A stretch of DNA of 64,000 nt from Echiichthys vipera (GCA_963691815.1 OY829656.1:4900048-4964047); one strand, 5' to 3'. Shown: positions 42,982 to 53,609, counted from the first letter of the stretch. The notes: generated from the letters alone by a model not told the origin. Program-made: numbers and translations.

Positions 42982-43335
42982 TGTCACGTTTAGTCACAAA
43001 CAGGTGTTTATTGTTGTTATTGTTTAAAAAAGTTCAAAATAAACAACAATACACAGATCCAGTTATTAAAAAAAAGAAAGTTCTCTTTAAAGACTAACTC
43101 TTAAGTCTGAAAACTGACTTTACATGTTTGTTAAATGTATTTTATTTAACTTGTAATAGTCCTGATATAGTTTTAATGTAATGAAATAGTCCTGATATAG
43201 TTTTAATGTAGTTCCACTAACAGGTCCGTAGTGACGCGTCCTGTCCACAGACGATCTTTGGCGCTAGCTAAAGCGCCGCAGCTAACGAGCTTCGGGCGGA
43301 GAGAGAGACCGGGCTGCACGGTTCCTCGCTCCGGT
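42982..43335 (+). promoter_or_regulatory. ADO upstream region and probable 5'UTR
   Basis: 43150-43215 holds a short direct repeat (AATAGTCCTGATATAGTTTT twice). From 43225 the sequence becomes CpG-rich, with GTGACGCGTCC and GGCGCTAGC, as expected for a TATA-less housekeeping promoter and 5'UTR. The transcription start cannot be fixed. Confidence 0.4.
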
Positions 43336-44100
43336 ATGATGCCAGGAGACGACCGCGCCATGACCTCCATCGTTCAGAGAATAGCTCGGCAGGCTCTCGT
43401 CACCTTCCGGAGCCCGCCCCGGGTCGGTGAGGAGGCCGGTAAATCTTTCCAGGAGAACCAGAACAAACTGAAGAGCCTGATGACGGAAGTGCGAGCGGTG
43501 GACCTGCGGCTCGTCCCGCGGAGATCCGCCGACGACAGCACCGCGCTGCCGCCGCTGTCGCTGCACCACGGGGCCCCGGTCACCTACATGCACATCTGCG
43601 AGACGGACCACTTCAGCATGGGGGTGTTTCTGCTGAAAAGCGGCGCCTCCATCCCTCTGCACGACCACCCGGGGATGCACGGCGTGCTCAAAGTGCTGTA
43701 CGGCAAGGTCAGGATCAGCTGCTTCGACCGGCTGGAGCGGCAGGACGCGCCGCCGCCGCCGCCGCTGCTGCTCCCCCCGGCCCAGGTGGGAGCTCTGCGG
43801 CGCTCCCTGCTCCGCTCCACCGACGAGTACACGGAGGAGAGCGGCCCGTGCGTCCTCTCCCCTGACCGGGACAACCTGCACCAGATCGACGCCGTTGACG
43901 GCCCCACGGCGTTCATGGACATCCTGGCCCCGCCGTACGACCCGGACGACGGCAGAGACTGTCACTATTACAAGGTCCTGGGAGACACGGAGGTGCACAG
44001 CAGCACGGAGGAGAAGGAGGTCTGGCTCATGGAGATCTCACAGCCGCAGGATTTCTGGTGCGGAGGGGAGCCGTACCCGGGCCCGGAGGTGGTCCTCTGA
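43336..44100 (+). CDS. ado: 2-aminoethanethiol (cysteamine) dioxygenase, ADO
   Basis: ADO is a non-heme iron thiol dioxygenase. It oxidises cysteamine to hypotaurine and N-terminal cysteines of proteins such as RGS4/5, which makes it an oxygen sensor feeding the Arg/N-degron pathway. The gene is intronless, as in mammals. The start is ATG ATG CCA; the second ATG (43339) aligns with the mammalian MPRDN start, so 43336 and 43339 are both possible. From 43336 the protein is 254 aa (human 270). The three iron-binding histidines are visible as LHDHPGMHG (H109, H111) and DNLHQIDAV (H182). The Cys/Tyr pair that can crosslink in human ADO is present in GRDCHYY (C209, Y211). The ends MTSIVQRIARQ and DFWCGGEPYPGPEVVL match the family. 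A poly-Pro/Leu linker (~140-150) is variable. Confidence 0.95.
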   Translation: MMPGDDRAMTSIVQRIARQALVTFRSPPRVGEEAGKSFQENQNKLKSLMTEVRAVDLRLVPRRSADDSTALPPLSLHHGAPVTYMHICETDHFSMGVFLLKSGASIPLHDHPGMHGVLKVLYGKVRISCFDRLERQDAPPPPPLLLPPAQVGALRRSLLRSTDEYTEESGPCVLSPDRDNLHQIDAVDGPTAFMDILAPPYDPDDGRDCHYYKVLGDTEVHSSTEEKEVWLMEISQPQDFWCGGEPYPGPEVVL

Positions 44101-44284
44101 TCCGCCAACATGTCCTCTTCTCTGGGGCTGGGTTCAAAATAACTGTGACCTCGGTGTGAAGTGCTGCAACAGGTGGAATATAATGACCCCCCAGTTTTTC
44201 TGATTTACCCTTGGACACCAGTTTGCAGGCCACACTAAACACCACCTGTGTGTGCTTCTCTACATCTGATGTTATTGTGAGGAA

Positions 44285-45178
44285 ACGCGGCTAATTGAGT
44301 CATTTTTACTCTTGTTTTTAATGCACTCTCTGCTTCTCTGTGTTACAGTTGTCAGATGTAACTTTTAGCCCCCAGAACCAGAGTGAAATCACATTTTCGT
44401 GATGCTTTTTTGTTTCTTACAGCTCCTTAAATCCTCTCATGTTATCAGCCTCAGCCGATGAGCGATACACTTGAGCCGATATTACTTTTGCTCCCTCAGT
44501 TAACATCGTAAAAATGACACAATAATGAAAACAAATGTTACGAGTCTCAATTAAAGAACTTTAAAAAAGTTTCTCCAGCAACACAGAGCTGCCCGTGGAC
44601 GCCTGTCCGTAACAGCAAACGCAGCATCGGCCAACAGCCTGGAAACACGGCTAGCTGAGTCATTTTTACTTCTACCTTTAATGCACTCACTGCTTCTCTG
44701 TGTTACAGTTGTCAGATGTAACTTTTAGCCCCCAGAACCAGAGTGAAATCACATTTTCGTGATGCATTTTTGTTTCCTATAGCTCCTTAACCCTCTCATG
44801 TTATCCCCCCCCCCCCCCCCCCATCAGCCTCAGCCGATGACCGATACACTTGAGCCGATATGACGTTTGCTCCCTCAATTTGCATCGTCGAAATTACACG
44901 ATAATGAAAACAAATGTTACGAGTCTCAGTTAAAGAACTTTAAAAAAGTTTCTTCAGCAACACAGAGCTGCCCGTGGACGCCTGTCCGTGAATAAGGACG
45001 GGAAAAAACTATCAGCAAACGCATAAGAAGCGCAGCTAGCTGAGTCATTTTTGCTTCTACCTTTAATGCACTCACTGCTTCTGTGTTACAGTTTGCAGAT
45101 GTAACTTTTAGCCCCCAGAACCAGAGTGAAATCACATTTTCGTGATGCATTTTTGTTTCCTATAGCTCCTTTAATCCT
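44285..45178 (+). repeat. ~360-385 bp tandem repeat downstream of ADO (2.4 copies)
   Basis: Copies start near 44289, 44649 and 45034 with GGCTAGCTGAGTCATTTTT. They share TGTTACAGTTGTCAGATGTA, AGCCCCCAGAACCAGAGTG and CAGCCTCAGCCGATGA. The third copy is truncated after ~145 bp. Copy 2 carries a (C)17 insertion (44806-44822). It may lie in the ADO 3'UTR. Confidence 0.85.
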
Positions 45179-46248
45179 CGGACGTTCTCCATTTATATAA
45201 AAAAGTATCTTCGACCATGCGCGTGGCAGAAGACGTGTCAGTCTCAGGACACGTGTAGACGACTGACAGCCGTAACAAGGCAAAGAGAGGACACGTAATG
45301 TTTCCCATCATGCACTTCTCTCGACTTTATCTGCTTCAAACGTCTTCGATCGGCTGAAAAGGTTTGAAAAAGCACCAGAACCGGAGCTAAAATAAGCCCC
45401 TGTGAGGTATTTGTGCACAAGAGATGCCAAGAAACGACAATCGGACGATGTCCAGGGTGCTAATGCTGCGTTCAAGAAAGGTCAGGAAGTCTGGATTTGA
45501 CGCTTCAAGCTCGGGGAGGATTTATGAACCTTCACTTTAAGCTTTGCATTTTTAAATAAGCTTTAAATACACGACTGTTCAGCTTCCAGTCCTGCGTGAA
45601 GTGCGTGCTGGTGGTTAGAAGCTAACATATTTATGGCAAATGTGCAGATACTAACAGTTGCTGTCTGTTGCATAAGCATGCATGCATTGTTCCCCAAGCT
45701 GCAGCACTTACAGCCTAATAAGTGGAATTATAATCTCTAATCTACAGACTTCTGCCTGCACCTTGAATGCAGCATTAAAACCAAAAGCATCCCGACCTGA
45801 GTTCAGAACCTGGGGACGACTCGTGGGCTTTTGAAACGTCTTCCTGCTTCAGGCTTCGTGGCGTTTTGTTTTTTTTTGTCCCAGTCGGAGAAAAAGAAAC
45901 CGTGTGAATCATCTTTTTGAAGACTGGAAAATCTCTCAAAGTGCAGGTTTTTATTCTCACGTTGCGTTCAGGGACTCTACGAACTGTAAAGAGGAAGAGT
46001 TGGATCCTCTGGACTGCTTGGGACTGATTTGAGGAGATTGTCGTGGAAGACGTGCACTAAATGAAGCTCCTGACTTTTAACCACATGAGAAATGGTGTTT
46101 TTCACTGTTTGATCATGAAAAAAGTGCGATTACAGTCGAGGTCGGAGCGAATCAGACGGGAGGATTTCCAGCTCTGCAGCAAAGAAGTGGAGCTGAACGA
46201 ACCGCTGAACATATCATCTGCTGCTTCCATCACTGTGGAGGTTTCATT

Positions 46249-46283
<35 letters not shown>

Positions 46284-46738
46284 ACAATATGGAAATGACG
46301 CTTTATTATAAACATGACAGGAAAGCACTTACGTCGTATGACGATTGGACACATGACTTGTTTCTAACTACGTTGTGATCAGGAGAAGAAACCAACCGTG
46401 AGGAGTTGCTGCAAAGGCTTCGCTTTGAGGCTAAGACTCTGTGAGGTGTGTGTTGTGTCGCTGTTGAACCGAAGGCCGCACGGGTCTTCTTTACTTACGC
46501 TTCAATCCAGAATCCCAGTGTGTGTTAAATGATCAGTGACTATATCTGTGTATTTTGCCTGTAATGAAGATTTTCTGTTGGTTTATATAAAACAGGGCTG
46601 TTTATTCTGCCTGAACACGTCATTTCATGTTGTTATTGGCTTCAGAACGTGACGAGCGCTCGCTGAAGGAGCACAGACGTTTACCTGCAGCGCATTTTAT
46701 TTCCCCAGCGTGCTCTGGAGAAGTTCCTCTGGGCGTTT
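45179..46738. other. Intergenic, nothing recognised
   Basis: No exon. A (TG)n tract lies at 46254-46282. Confidence 0.4.
46254..46282. repeat. (TG)n microsatellite
   Basis: About 14 TG units. Confidence 0.93.
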
Positions 46739-46835
46739 GAGGGCGCCCTCCCACTGTGCCTCCGTCCCGTGCCCCGTGCTTTAGGGTCCTTGTCCCCCCC
46801 TCCAGGCCCGTTTGTACTCACACTACCTGGGCCTC
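46739..46835. mobile_element. hAT-like MITE, left-end fragment
   Basis: GGGCGCCCTCCCACTGTGCC through ACCTGGGCCTCCC matches the first ~95 bp of the element at 1326, then joins a foldback element directly. Confidence 0.75.
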
Positions 46836-47445
46836 CCAGGGTCTTTTTCGGCAAATACACTGATATAATAAGTCATCAAGACAGTTTCTTTCTGTAACAA
46901 GTATTTACTGATAGAGCCGCTAACAGCCGGACGTGGCTATCAGTGATTAGCTCGGGGCAGCACGGTGAAGGCATTCAAAGGTCTTTTTTAACCACTAATG
47001 CTGCTGAAAATAACATGAAACCTCTGCAGCAGCATGAGAAGAGTCCCTACACACACAACAAAGCACCAACAACGTAGTCAGTGAAGCCAGAGTTTATTAA
47101 AAGAGTGTTTTAAAGACTTACCTACTGGCCCCTGTACCAGCTCCTCTCATAGTAAAGTCCATTACAGTGGATTACCAAAGTCAATCCTAAAGGAAGGAGC
47201 CCGTTGCTGCTTTGTTGTGTGTGTAGGGACTCTTCTCATGCTGCTGCAGAGGTTTGCTGTTATTTTCAGCAGCATTAGTGGTTAAAAAAGACCTTTGAAT
47301 GCCTTCACCGTACTGCCCCGAGCGAATCACTGTTATCCACTCTCCTGGATTTCCCTGTTAATAGTTTAAAAACTGTTTCGATGGCTTATTTGATGAATGT
47401 AAATGCTGAAAAAGACCCTGGGATGATTTTACACCAGAATTTCCC
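46836..47445. mobile_element. Foldback element, copy C (both arms)
   Basis: Left arm (GGTCTTTTTCGGC, CGGTGAAGGCATTCAAAGG), centre (ACTTACCTACTGGCCCC) and inverted right arm ending CCCTGGGATGATTTTACACC. Same family as 12738-13316. Confidence 0.85.
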
Positions 47446-48240
47446 TCTAACCATTCACCATTAACTCCTAACCGTAACCATCTGATCATATTTTATGGAG
47501 AAAACTTTTCCCCTCTGATGTCAGGCTGCCGTCAGCTCGCTCAGATAGCCGTGCCGCCAGGACCGGGAGAGGTTTTCAGGGACCAGAGTCGTGCCAGAAC
47601 CAGAGCCGTGTGGAAGAGGCGAAGAGCCCAAAGGTGACGTTGACGGAGGAAGCTAAGACGAAAAGGGAAGAGGAGGGACCAAGCGAGAGGCGGCTGGACG
47701 CACAAGAGTGGATCTCAGACGGGCTTCGAGTCGTTGGAGAGAGCTTTGCGAAGTAAAAGGCGGCAGCACAGACGCCATCTGTTGGACCCGTAACATTAGC
47801 CCAACATTGTTGTTGCACTTGCTCAACCTTAGGCTGTTAGATAAGTGAGTGTAGGGATGCCAAATCACACAACAGTACGAATAGTTACATCAAGTTTCTA
47901 CCAAAATAAAGAGCAGCGACTCGACAAGTCAACATTTATTGGCATTGACAGAGAAAAGCATCAGTCCAGCAGAATCAAAGCTTTAGGGCTCGACTTGTTT
48001 GCATAAAAACCATAAAACACCAAATCTCTCCCTCTCTTTCTCCTCGTCTCACATTCATCAGGTACAAACGCTGGTTGGATCTTTTTTTTTTACGAGTATC
48101 AGCGGGTCTGTGCGAACACCAGGAAGCATCCGGAGAGAAAACATGATCAGGTTACGATGTCACAGAAATCCCAACGTGTGCTTTCAGTGTAACCGACTCT
48201 TCACCCTCTGAGTGAAACACTAGTGTGTGTCATCGTTTCT
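47446..48240. other. Intergenic, nothing recognised
   Basis: No gene or clear element ends seen in this stretch. Confidence 0.4.
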
Positions 48241-48450
48241 GGGGCAGCAGCAGCTCAGTCCATAGGTGACTCGGCTGGGAACCTTAGGGTTGCTGGTTCA
48301 AGTCCCTGTGTGGACCATGAATGGAGCGTGGACTGGTGAATGGAGAGGTGCCGGTTCATCTCCTGGGCACTGCCGAGGTGCTGTTGAGCAGGGCAGCCCC
48401 CTCACTCTGACATCTCTCCATTAATTGCATGTATAAAGGTCCTGTTTGTG

Positions 48451-48514
<64 letters not shown>

Positions 48515-48558
48515 GAAAAAATAGAGTGAAAATTGAATTTCCCCATAGCGGGACAAAT
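48241..48558 (+). mobile_element. tRNA-derived SINE with internal (TG)n
   Basis: The head contains an A-box-like GCAGCTCAGTCCATAGGTG and the B box GGTTCAAGTCC (48295-48305). The body is followed by a TG run (48451-48508) and the 3' end GAATTTCCCCATAGCGGGAC, which is shared with teleost LINE/SINE tails. Confidence 0.75.
48451..48508. repeat. (TG)n microsatellite
   Basis: About 29 TG units inside the SINE. Confidence 0.97.
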
Positions 48559-48812
48559 CTGCTCTTCTTCTTCTAACATGATACAAAAACAGTTTCATTA
48601 AAAAAAGCTTCATTTTGTTGCATCTGTCCTGAAAAGGCAGCGCTTTAGCCCCGCCCTCTTTTGTGATCTCACAACATCAAAGCAGGTTTTTAAATATTAC
48701 GCAGCAGAATTACTAAAACAGTGTCGTTTCTGTTTGGCAGCCTTTCGAAAATGTTGCATGGTGACGGATTTAAGTGTTAGATGAATAAGCATCGTTAGTG
48801 ATATTTAAGTTA

Positions 48813-49230
48813 GGGATGGACCGATGCCATCAGCCTCAACCGATGACCGATACGGACTTGAGCCGATATTTGGAGCTGATTCTACCTTCGCTCCCTCAGT
48901 TTACATCATAAAAACGACTCAATGGTGACAACAAATGTTACGAGTCTCGTTTTAATAATAGGAACGTTTAATGAACTTCAAAACGGCGTCTCCAGCAACA
49001 AAGAGCTGCACGTGGACGCCTGACGGGGGGAAATCGGCGAAGGCATCAGCCCGCAATCAGCAAATATCACTAATTTAAATTGTGCAGATGCAAAATGTTA
49101 AGTGTTTTTATGTCTCTCTGTCACTCGGCCGATACAATACGCGTAAAAAAGGCCAATATCACTAATTGAAACTGTGCAGATGCAAAATATGAACTGTGTT
49201 GATGTCTCTCTGTCACTTTCGGGTGATGCA
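48813..49230. repeat. Dispersed repeat related to the ADO downstream repeat
   Basis: CATCAGCCTCAACCGATGAC, ACTTGAGCCGATATTTGGAG, CAAATGTTACGAGTCTC and CAACAAAGAGCTGCACGTGG match 44445-44620 in order. This shows that the ADO-side repeat derives from a dispersed element. A second internal repeat (CCAATATCACTAATT, GTGCAGATGCAAAAT) follows at 49050-49200. Confidence 0.65.
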
Positions 49231-49645
49231 GCTACTATTTAAGAGTGAGGAGAGGATGCAAATGTTCCTCACCTAATGAACCAAAGTGGCCTCATGTGGA
49301 CTCGTGTCTTGTCTTGTTTGCAGCCTGAATTCTAATTGAATCCCTGAGTTTATGAAGCACAGACACGAGACGTGATGCCTTGCCACAGGGCACTAAAGCG
49401 AGCACAACAGCTGGGAACCAAACTCCCTTTTTACATTTGATTGAAGCAGAAAGTCCAGTTCTAAGAAGGTTCCAGTTCAGTTAGTGAAGGTGATAAATAA
49501 TGAAATCCTGCCCAAACTCCTGGTTCTCCCTGATTCCGTGTGAAGGAAACAGTCTAAACTACGCGATCAGCTGACAGACTGATGCAGGAGCAGATCCGGG
49601 GTCAGGTTCGGACAGTTTACATTCAGCGGCCTGCGGCGGTGAGGA
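49231..49645 (-). other. Probable EGR2 3'UTR/downstream DNA
   Basis: Lies downstream of the minus-strand EGR2 stop. No poly(A) signal (TTTATT on the plus strand) was spotted within this stretch. Confidence 0.4.
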
Positions 49646-50679
49646 TTAGGACGCGGCGGACTTCTTCTCCTTCTGCCGCAGGTGGATCTTCATGTGCCGC
49701 CTCCTCTCGTCGCTGCGGGCGAACTTCCTCCCGCACTGGTCGCAGGAGAAGGGTTTCTCCCCGGTGTGCGTGCGGATGTGGGTGGTGAGGTGGTCGCTGC
49801 GGCTGAAGTTCCTCATGCAGATGCGGCACTGGAACGGTTTGTGGCCCGTGTGGATGCGCAGGTGTCGGCTCAGCTCGTCCGACCGGGAGAACCTGCGGTC
49901 GCAGCTCTCGGCCGGGCACGGGTACGGCCTCTGGTGCACGGGCGTCTTGCTCGGACGGTTCGGGTACTTCCTGGGTCTCAAGATCGGCCTCAGAGGGAGG
50001 CTCTGGTGGCCGGGAAAAGCGGCGGCCATCGGGCCCTCGGCGGCCGACGGGGGCGCGCCGAGCGTAAAGTTCCTGATGGTGTTGAGAGGAGTGAGGGGCG
50101 GGGGCACCCTGAGGGAGTCTAGCTGGTACGGGAGGGATTTCCTCTCTGGGAAAGCCGCCTGGATCTCTCTCTGGCAGCTCTGCTGGTAGAAGCCTCCGTA
50201 CTCGGGCATGATGGACAGCAGCGCGGCGCCGTCCACAGGTTTGGGCACCGGGTTGTAGGAGGGAGGCGGGTGGTAGCACACGGCGCAGGTGGATGTCGCC
50301 AGGTACCCCCCTGCCGACTGGTCCTGGTACATGTCCCCGCTGCAGGAGTAGGACGGGGCCGGGTGAGGGTGGGGGTGAGGGTGAGGGTGCGCGTACATGT
50401 GGCTGATGTCCGGCTGGCCGTGCGCCATGGTACCGTCCCCCGCGTCGTCTCCTCCTCCTCCTCCTCCTCCTGCGTAAATATCTGGTGATGCTGTACACGC
50501 TCCAGACGCCGCGGCCGGTCCCGGGGTGCCAATGTCAGCGCTGATCACGTTGATGGCGTCCCTCGATGTCCACGGTCCCCCCGCGCCCCTGGAGTCCACC
50601 GAGAACTTGCCGGTAAACGCCACGGGGTGCGTGCGTAAAGTTGCCACGTACTGCGCCAAGTCACCGTGGTGAAAGTCCC
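49646..50679 (-). CDS. egr2: egr2 exon 2 (repressor region, three zinc fingers)
   Basis: After the acceptor the frame runs DFHHGDLAQYVATLRTHPVAFTG and on to the TAA at 49646-49648. It contains all three fingers and the repeat-rich middle. Confidence 0.95.
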
Positions 50680-50948
50680 CTGAAACACCCAGAAAGGTCG
50701 GTTAGCTTTTGATCTCATGACACGGTTTTCATTTAACACTTCCACAACAACTCGAAATCAGTTTCACTCTCATCCAGAACCAATAAACACTCATCCTTAC
50801 CGCTTCCACTCTCATCAGGACCCCCCTCATGATCCACAGCCTCCTCTTTAAAGACCATCCCCTCCGCTGAGTACACTTCTCTAGGGAAACTATCCACAAT
50901 GCTGCTGAGAGACACGGACACTTCCTCCGCTCTTTTAGCAGCAGTCAT
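49646..50948 (-). CDS. egr2: Early growth response 2 (EGR2/Krox20)
   Basis: EGR2 is a zinc-finger transcription factor that patterns hindbrain rhombomeres 3 and 5 and drives Schwann-cell myelination; it binds GC-rich GCGTGGGCG sites. Coding parts on the minus strand are 50948-50801 and 50679-49646, joined in phase (GGTAAGG donor; TTTCAG acceptor) to 393 aa. The C-terminus holds three C2H2 fingers in tandem (~302-382) with RSDELSRH, RSDHLTTH and RSDERRRH recognition helices and TGHKP/TGEKP linkers. Upstream is the NAB-binding region TPLNTIRNFTLG and the invariant LPLRPILRPRKYPNRPSK. Residues ~70-110 carry a poly-Gly run and an HPHPHPHPHP run not seen in mammalian EGR2. The tail after the fingers is only ~11 aa (human ~50). 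Teleosts keep egr2a and egr2b; the divergent N-terminus leans to egr2a, but I cannot decide. Confidence 0.95.
50362..50391. repeat. Coding (GTGAGG)n repeat, His-Pro run of egr2
   Basis: A hexanucleotide repeat in frame, read on the minus strand as His-Pro pairs. Length changes would keep the frame. Confidence 0.85.
50801..50948 (-). CDS. egr2: egr2 exon 1 (start)
   Basis: ATG at 50948 gives MTAAKRAEEVSVSLSSIVDS and ends ...DESGSG split by the intron after one base of the Gly codon. The MTAxK start and the single 5' intron match the EGR2 family. The intron is 121 bp. Confidence 0.88.
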
Positions 50949-51019
50949 CGTGGAGATCCGCGGGTTTGAACTAACTCTACATTTCAGAGCATTTAGTTTG
51001 GTTTTGCGCCTCTCGTCCC

Positions 51020-51237
51020 CGGTAAACAGCTCCCGGGTGCTGCAGTATGGTTATAAAGGGGATCTCTGGGTGTCCCGTTACGTCATTCACCAAATATGGA
51101 CTTGGGTTGTTGTTGTTTTTTTTTTAAACCAAACAAGCAAAAGACAAACTCCAGAGTTGAGGAGCTCTCCGTGACGAAACCACCGAGAACACACGGAACC
51201 GCGAATCTAAATTTATGGGATTTGTTTTATTATTATT

Positions 51238-51268
<31 letters not shown>

Positions 51269-51400
51269 ACGTGCTCCAGCCTCATGCAAAGGAGGAGGAA
51301 ACAAATCAATCTGCATGATTCGGAATTCCGGTCCCACTTTCTCCATAAATGGATCCTCCGGTGAAGGCAGAGGATCCAGGGCCGCTTATATATGGAGGGG
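51020..51400 (-). promoter_or_regulatory. egr2 promoter: TATA-like, CRE and CArG boxes
   Basis: Reading upstream from the ATG: TTTATAA-like box at 51051-51057; CRE TGACGTAA (plus TTACGTCA, 51078-51085); perfect CArG box CCAAATATGG (51090-51099); second perfect CArG box CCATAAATGG (51343-51352), with the Ets-type palindrome CGGAATTCCGG 12 bp away (51321-51331); and a weaker TTATATATGG (51386-51395). EGR genes are SRF/TCF- and CREB-driven immediate-early genes, so the content fits. Function is inferred from motifs only. Confidence 0.65.
51236..51269. repeat. (ATC)n(AGC)n microsatellite
   Basis: TCATCATCATCATCATCATC then AGCAGCAGCAGC, between the two CArG boxes. Confidence 0.9.
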
Positions 51401-51453
51401 ATCCGGGTACAAAAAGGGTGCTGCATTGTTTTTGCCTTTGTGCCAGCTGAGCC

Positions 51454-51479
51454 CACACACACACACGCGCACACACACA

Positions 51480-51510
<31 letters not shown>
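51454..51510. repeat. (CA)n/(CG) microsatellite
   Basis: CA run with CGCG steps, ~500 bp upstream of the egr2 start codon. Confidence 0.93.
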
Positions 51511-51517
<7 letters not shown>

Positions 51518-51930
51518 ATCCTGGCTTTGTTGGCCCTGATGGGAGATAGATGGGGTGATTAGTAGGAGAATAATCATCTAATTAAAGGTTGAATATGTAG
51601 AATCTTTATTTAAAGCTACATTTTAGTTAAAGCTGAGGGGAACAGATGAAAGTTTTGCTTTTCCTTAAAAAATATATTTAGTCTGAATTAATATTTAATC
51701 ATTTATTTGACTGGTTTGTCCATGACTTTCTGTCCTGTTGTGTTTCCATGGTAGCAGCCAATAGCGTTGGGCGTTGCTGGTTGCCAGGGTTGTCTGTTGT
51801 TGGGTGCAGCTACTGTTGGCTGGCACTGGGTGAAATGGTTATTTGTCCTCCATCCTAGAGACAAACGTGTCCCTGGTTCTGGTCTTATTGGAGACTTTGG
51901 TGCTGTTCTGGACTCTGATGCACCCATCAC

Positions 51931-52190
51931 TCTGCAGTTAGTGTCCTCACTGAGCAGAGGGTGCTGCTGGGAGCCCCTTCACTCTGCAGTTAGTGTCCTC
52001 ACTGAGCAGAGGGGGCTGCTGGGAGCCCCTTCACTCTGCAGTTAGTGTCCTCACTGAGCAGAGGGTGCTGCTGGGAGCCCCTTCACTCTGCAGTTAGTGT
52101 CCTCACTGAGCAGAGGGAGCTGCTGGGAGCCCCTTCACTCTGCAGTTAGTGTCCTCACTGAGCAGAGGGGGCTGCTGGGAGCCCCTTCCC
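51931..52190. repeat. 52-bp minisatellite
   Basis: Five copies (TCTGCAGTTAG at 51931, 51983, 52035, 52087 and 52139, exactly 52 bp apart) with TGTCCTCACTGAGCAGAGG and CTGCTGGGAGCCCCTTC. Near-identical, so young. The frame shifts between units, so it is not coding. Confidence 0.95.
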
Positions 52191-53601
52191 CGTCCCAAAG
52201 CACTCCCAGGCGCCACTTTCTCACTACATTTAGAGACTTTTCACAGCTTCTTAGAACTGGATTTAGAAACAGAGCCTAGAGAGCAGTTTAGCTCCTTATT
52301 CAGAGCATCAGGGAAAAGGGAGAAATCTGTGCTGGGCCTCATTCAGTCTCATGCATGTGGCTCAGAGTCCAGTTCAGTAACAGTCTCTGGGTCCGTCTCT
52401 GTCCTCTCACGCAGCAGCACTGTTGTTGTGATGTGACGCCGCAGGGTCAGAGGTCGGAGGTGGGGCCATGACGGCGTCCTTTAACAAAGTTCGAGCTTTC
52501 ACCGTCCAGACCACAACGCCATGGGGGGCGTTTTCAAATCTTCCCACTCTGGGACCTGGTTTCAACTGATCCTGTTTTCAGGCTCCGATAACGCCGACTG
52601 CTGTGGACGGTCGACTTAACCAGACTAAAGTTGCGTGGTTACAGGAAAAAGCGTCTTGGTGTGGACAGGCCCTCAAAAACCAAAGATGGCGACGAGAAAA
52701 ACGCCAATCTCCACAACCCAGGGTTCTACGTCACAGTAGCTACGTCCATCTCCATTATACAGTCTATGATTAGCAACTAAGAGACTAACAAATACAGCCA
52801 AACTAAGGACTAAAGTTCTTCTTAGTCGTCACTAAAGGGACCTCTGTTGTATTGACACATTACTGAAACCCAAACTCTTCAGGGGTTCAGGACACGTGGA
52901 CGAGAAAACAGCAGTCAACTGAATTTAAAGCAGTGAAACTTTAATTCTGCTGTCAGACGACAAAAAACCTCGCGTGTGCTTTAAACTCTGTAAAGTAACA
53001 CACAACATTTGCAGCCGTTTTTGGTGATTTTGCATCCATGTGGTGGTTTTGCATTTCATTTTTACGCATTTTTGTGTCTCTTTGTTGTTATTTATCATGT
53101 GTTTGGGATCATTTGGGGTTTTTCGTGCCCCATTTTCTTGAGTCAGGGCCCCTGACTGTGTCCCCAGAAGAGGAATCCCCCAACAACATCTATGATCAAA
53201 CTTATATTTAGCTACTGTGTACAGCATTTATTTATATATATATCTCATTGTGGACACATCATGCAGGCCAAACGTTCACCTCCTCCCCCGACACGAGACA
53301 TGACGACCGCCCTCAGCATCTCTTCCTTTGGTATTTCACAGCAAAGACTGAATGCTTTTATGGGTTCGGGAGTGTAAACACAACCTATTTAAATCTGTTT
53401 GCTTTGTTGATGAGCTGATTAGGGAGCTGATGAAGCCGAGGCCTTCTGCTGCATCAGCGAGCTGCAGACGAGCGCACGGCGAGCAGGAGGACCGCAGCTC
53501 CTCCAGCCTTTTCAACGCCCACAGATACAAAAATGTTGGTGTGTATTGTCGCTGTGTGGCGCGCCGCCCACCCTGTGGCAGATGGGGGTTTGGTCGGTCT
53601 G

Positions 53602-53609
<8 letters not shown>
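52191..53609. other. Intergenic; MITE fragment at 52495-52672
   Basis: 52495-52672 resembles part of the GGCCTGGTCCACACG MITE (AACGCCATGGGGGGCGTTTT ... TGGTGTGGACAGGCCCTC). 53000-53110 holds a few units of the TTTTGTGTCTC repeat. 53380-53530 is non-repetitive and could be regulatory. No exon. Confidence 0.4.

Noticed and set aside
43231..43335. N-terminal extension of ADO
   Set aside because: The upstream frame begins at GTG, not ATG, and does not match the family; the ATG ATG at 43336-43341 fits the mammalian start.
43282..43998. 238-aa minus-strand frame opposite ADO
   Set aside because: Antisense shadow of a GC-rich coding exon.
49682..50189. Plus-strand frames of 146 and 165 aa over EGR2
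   Set aside because: Antisense shadows of the finger-coding exon.
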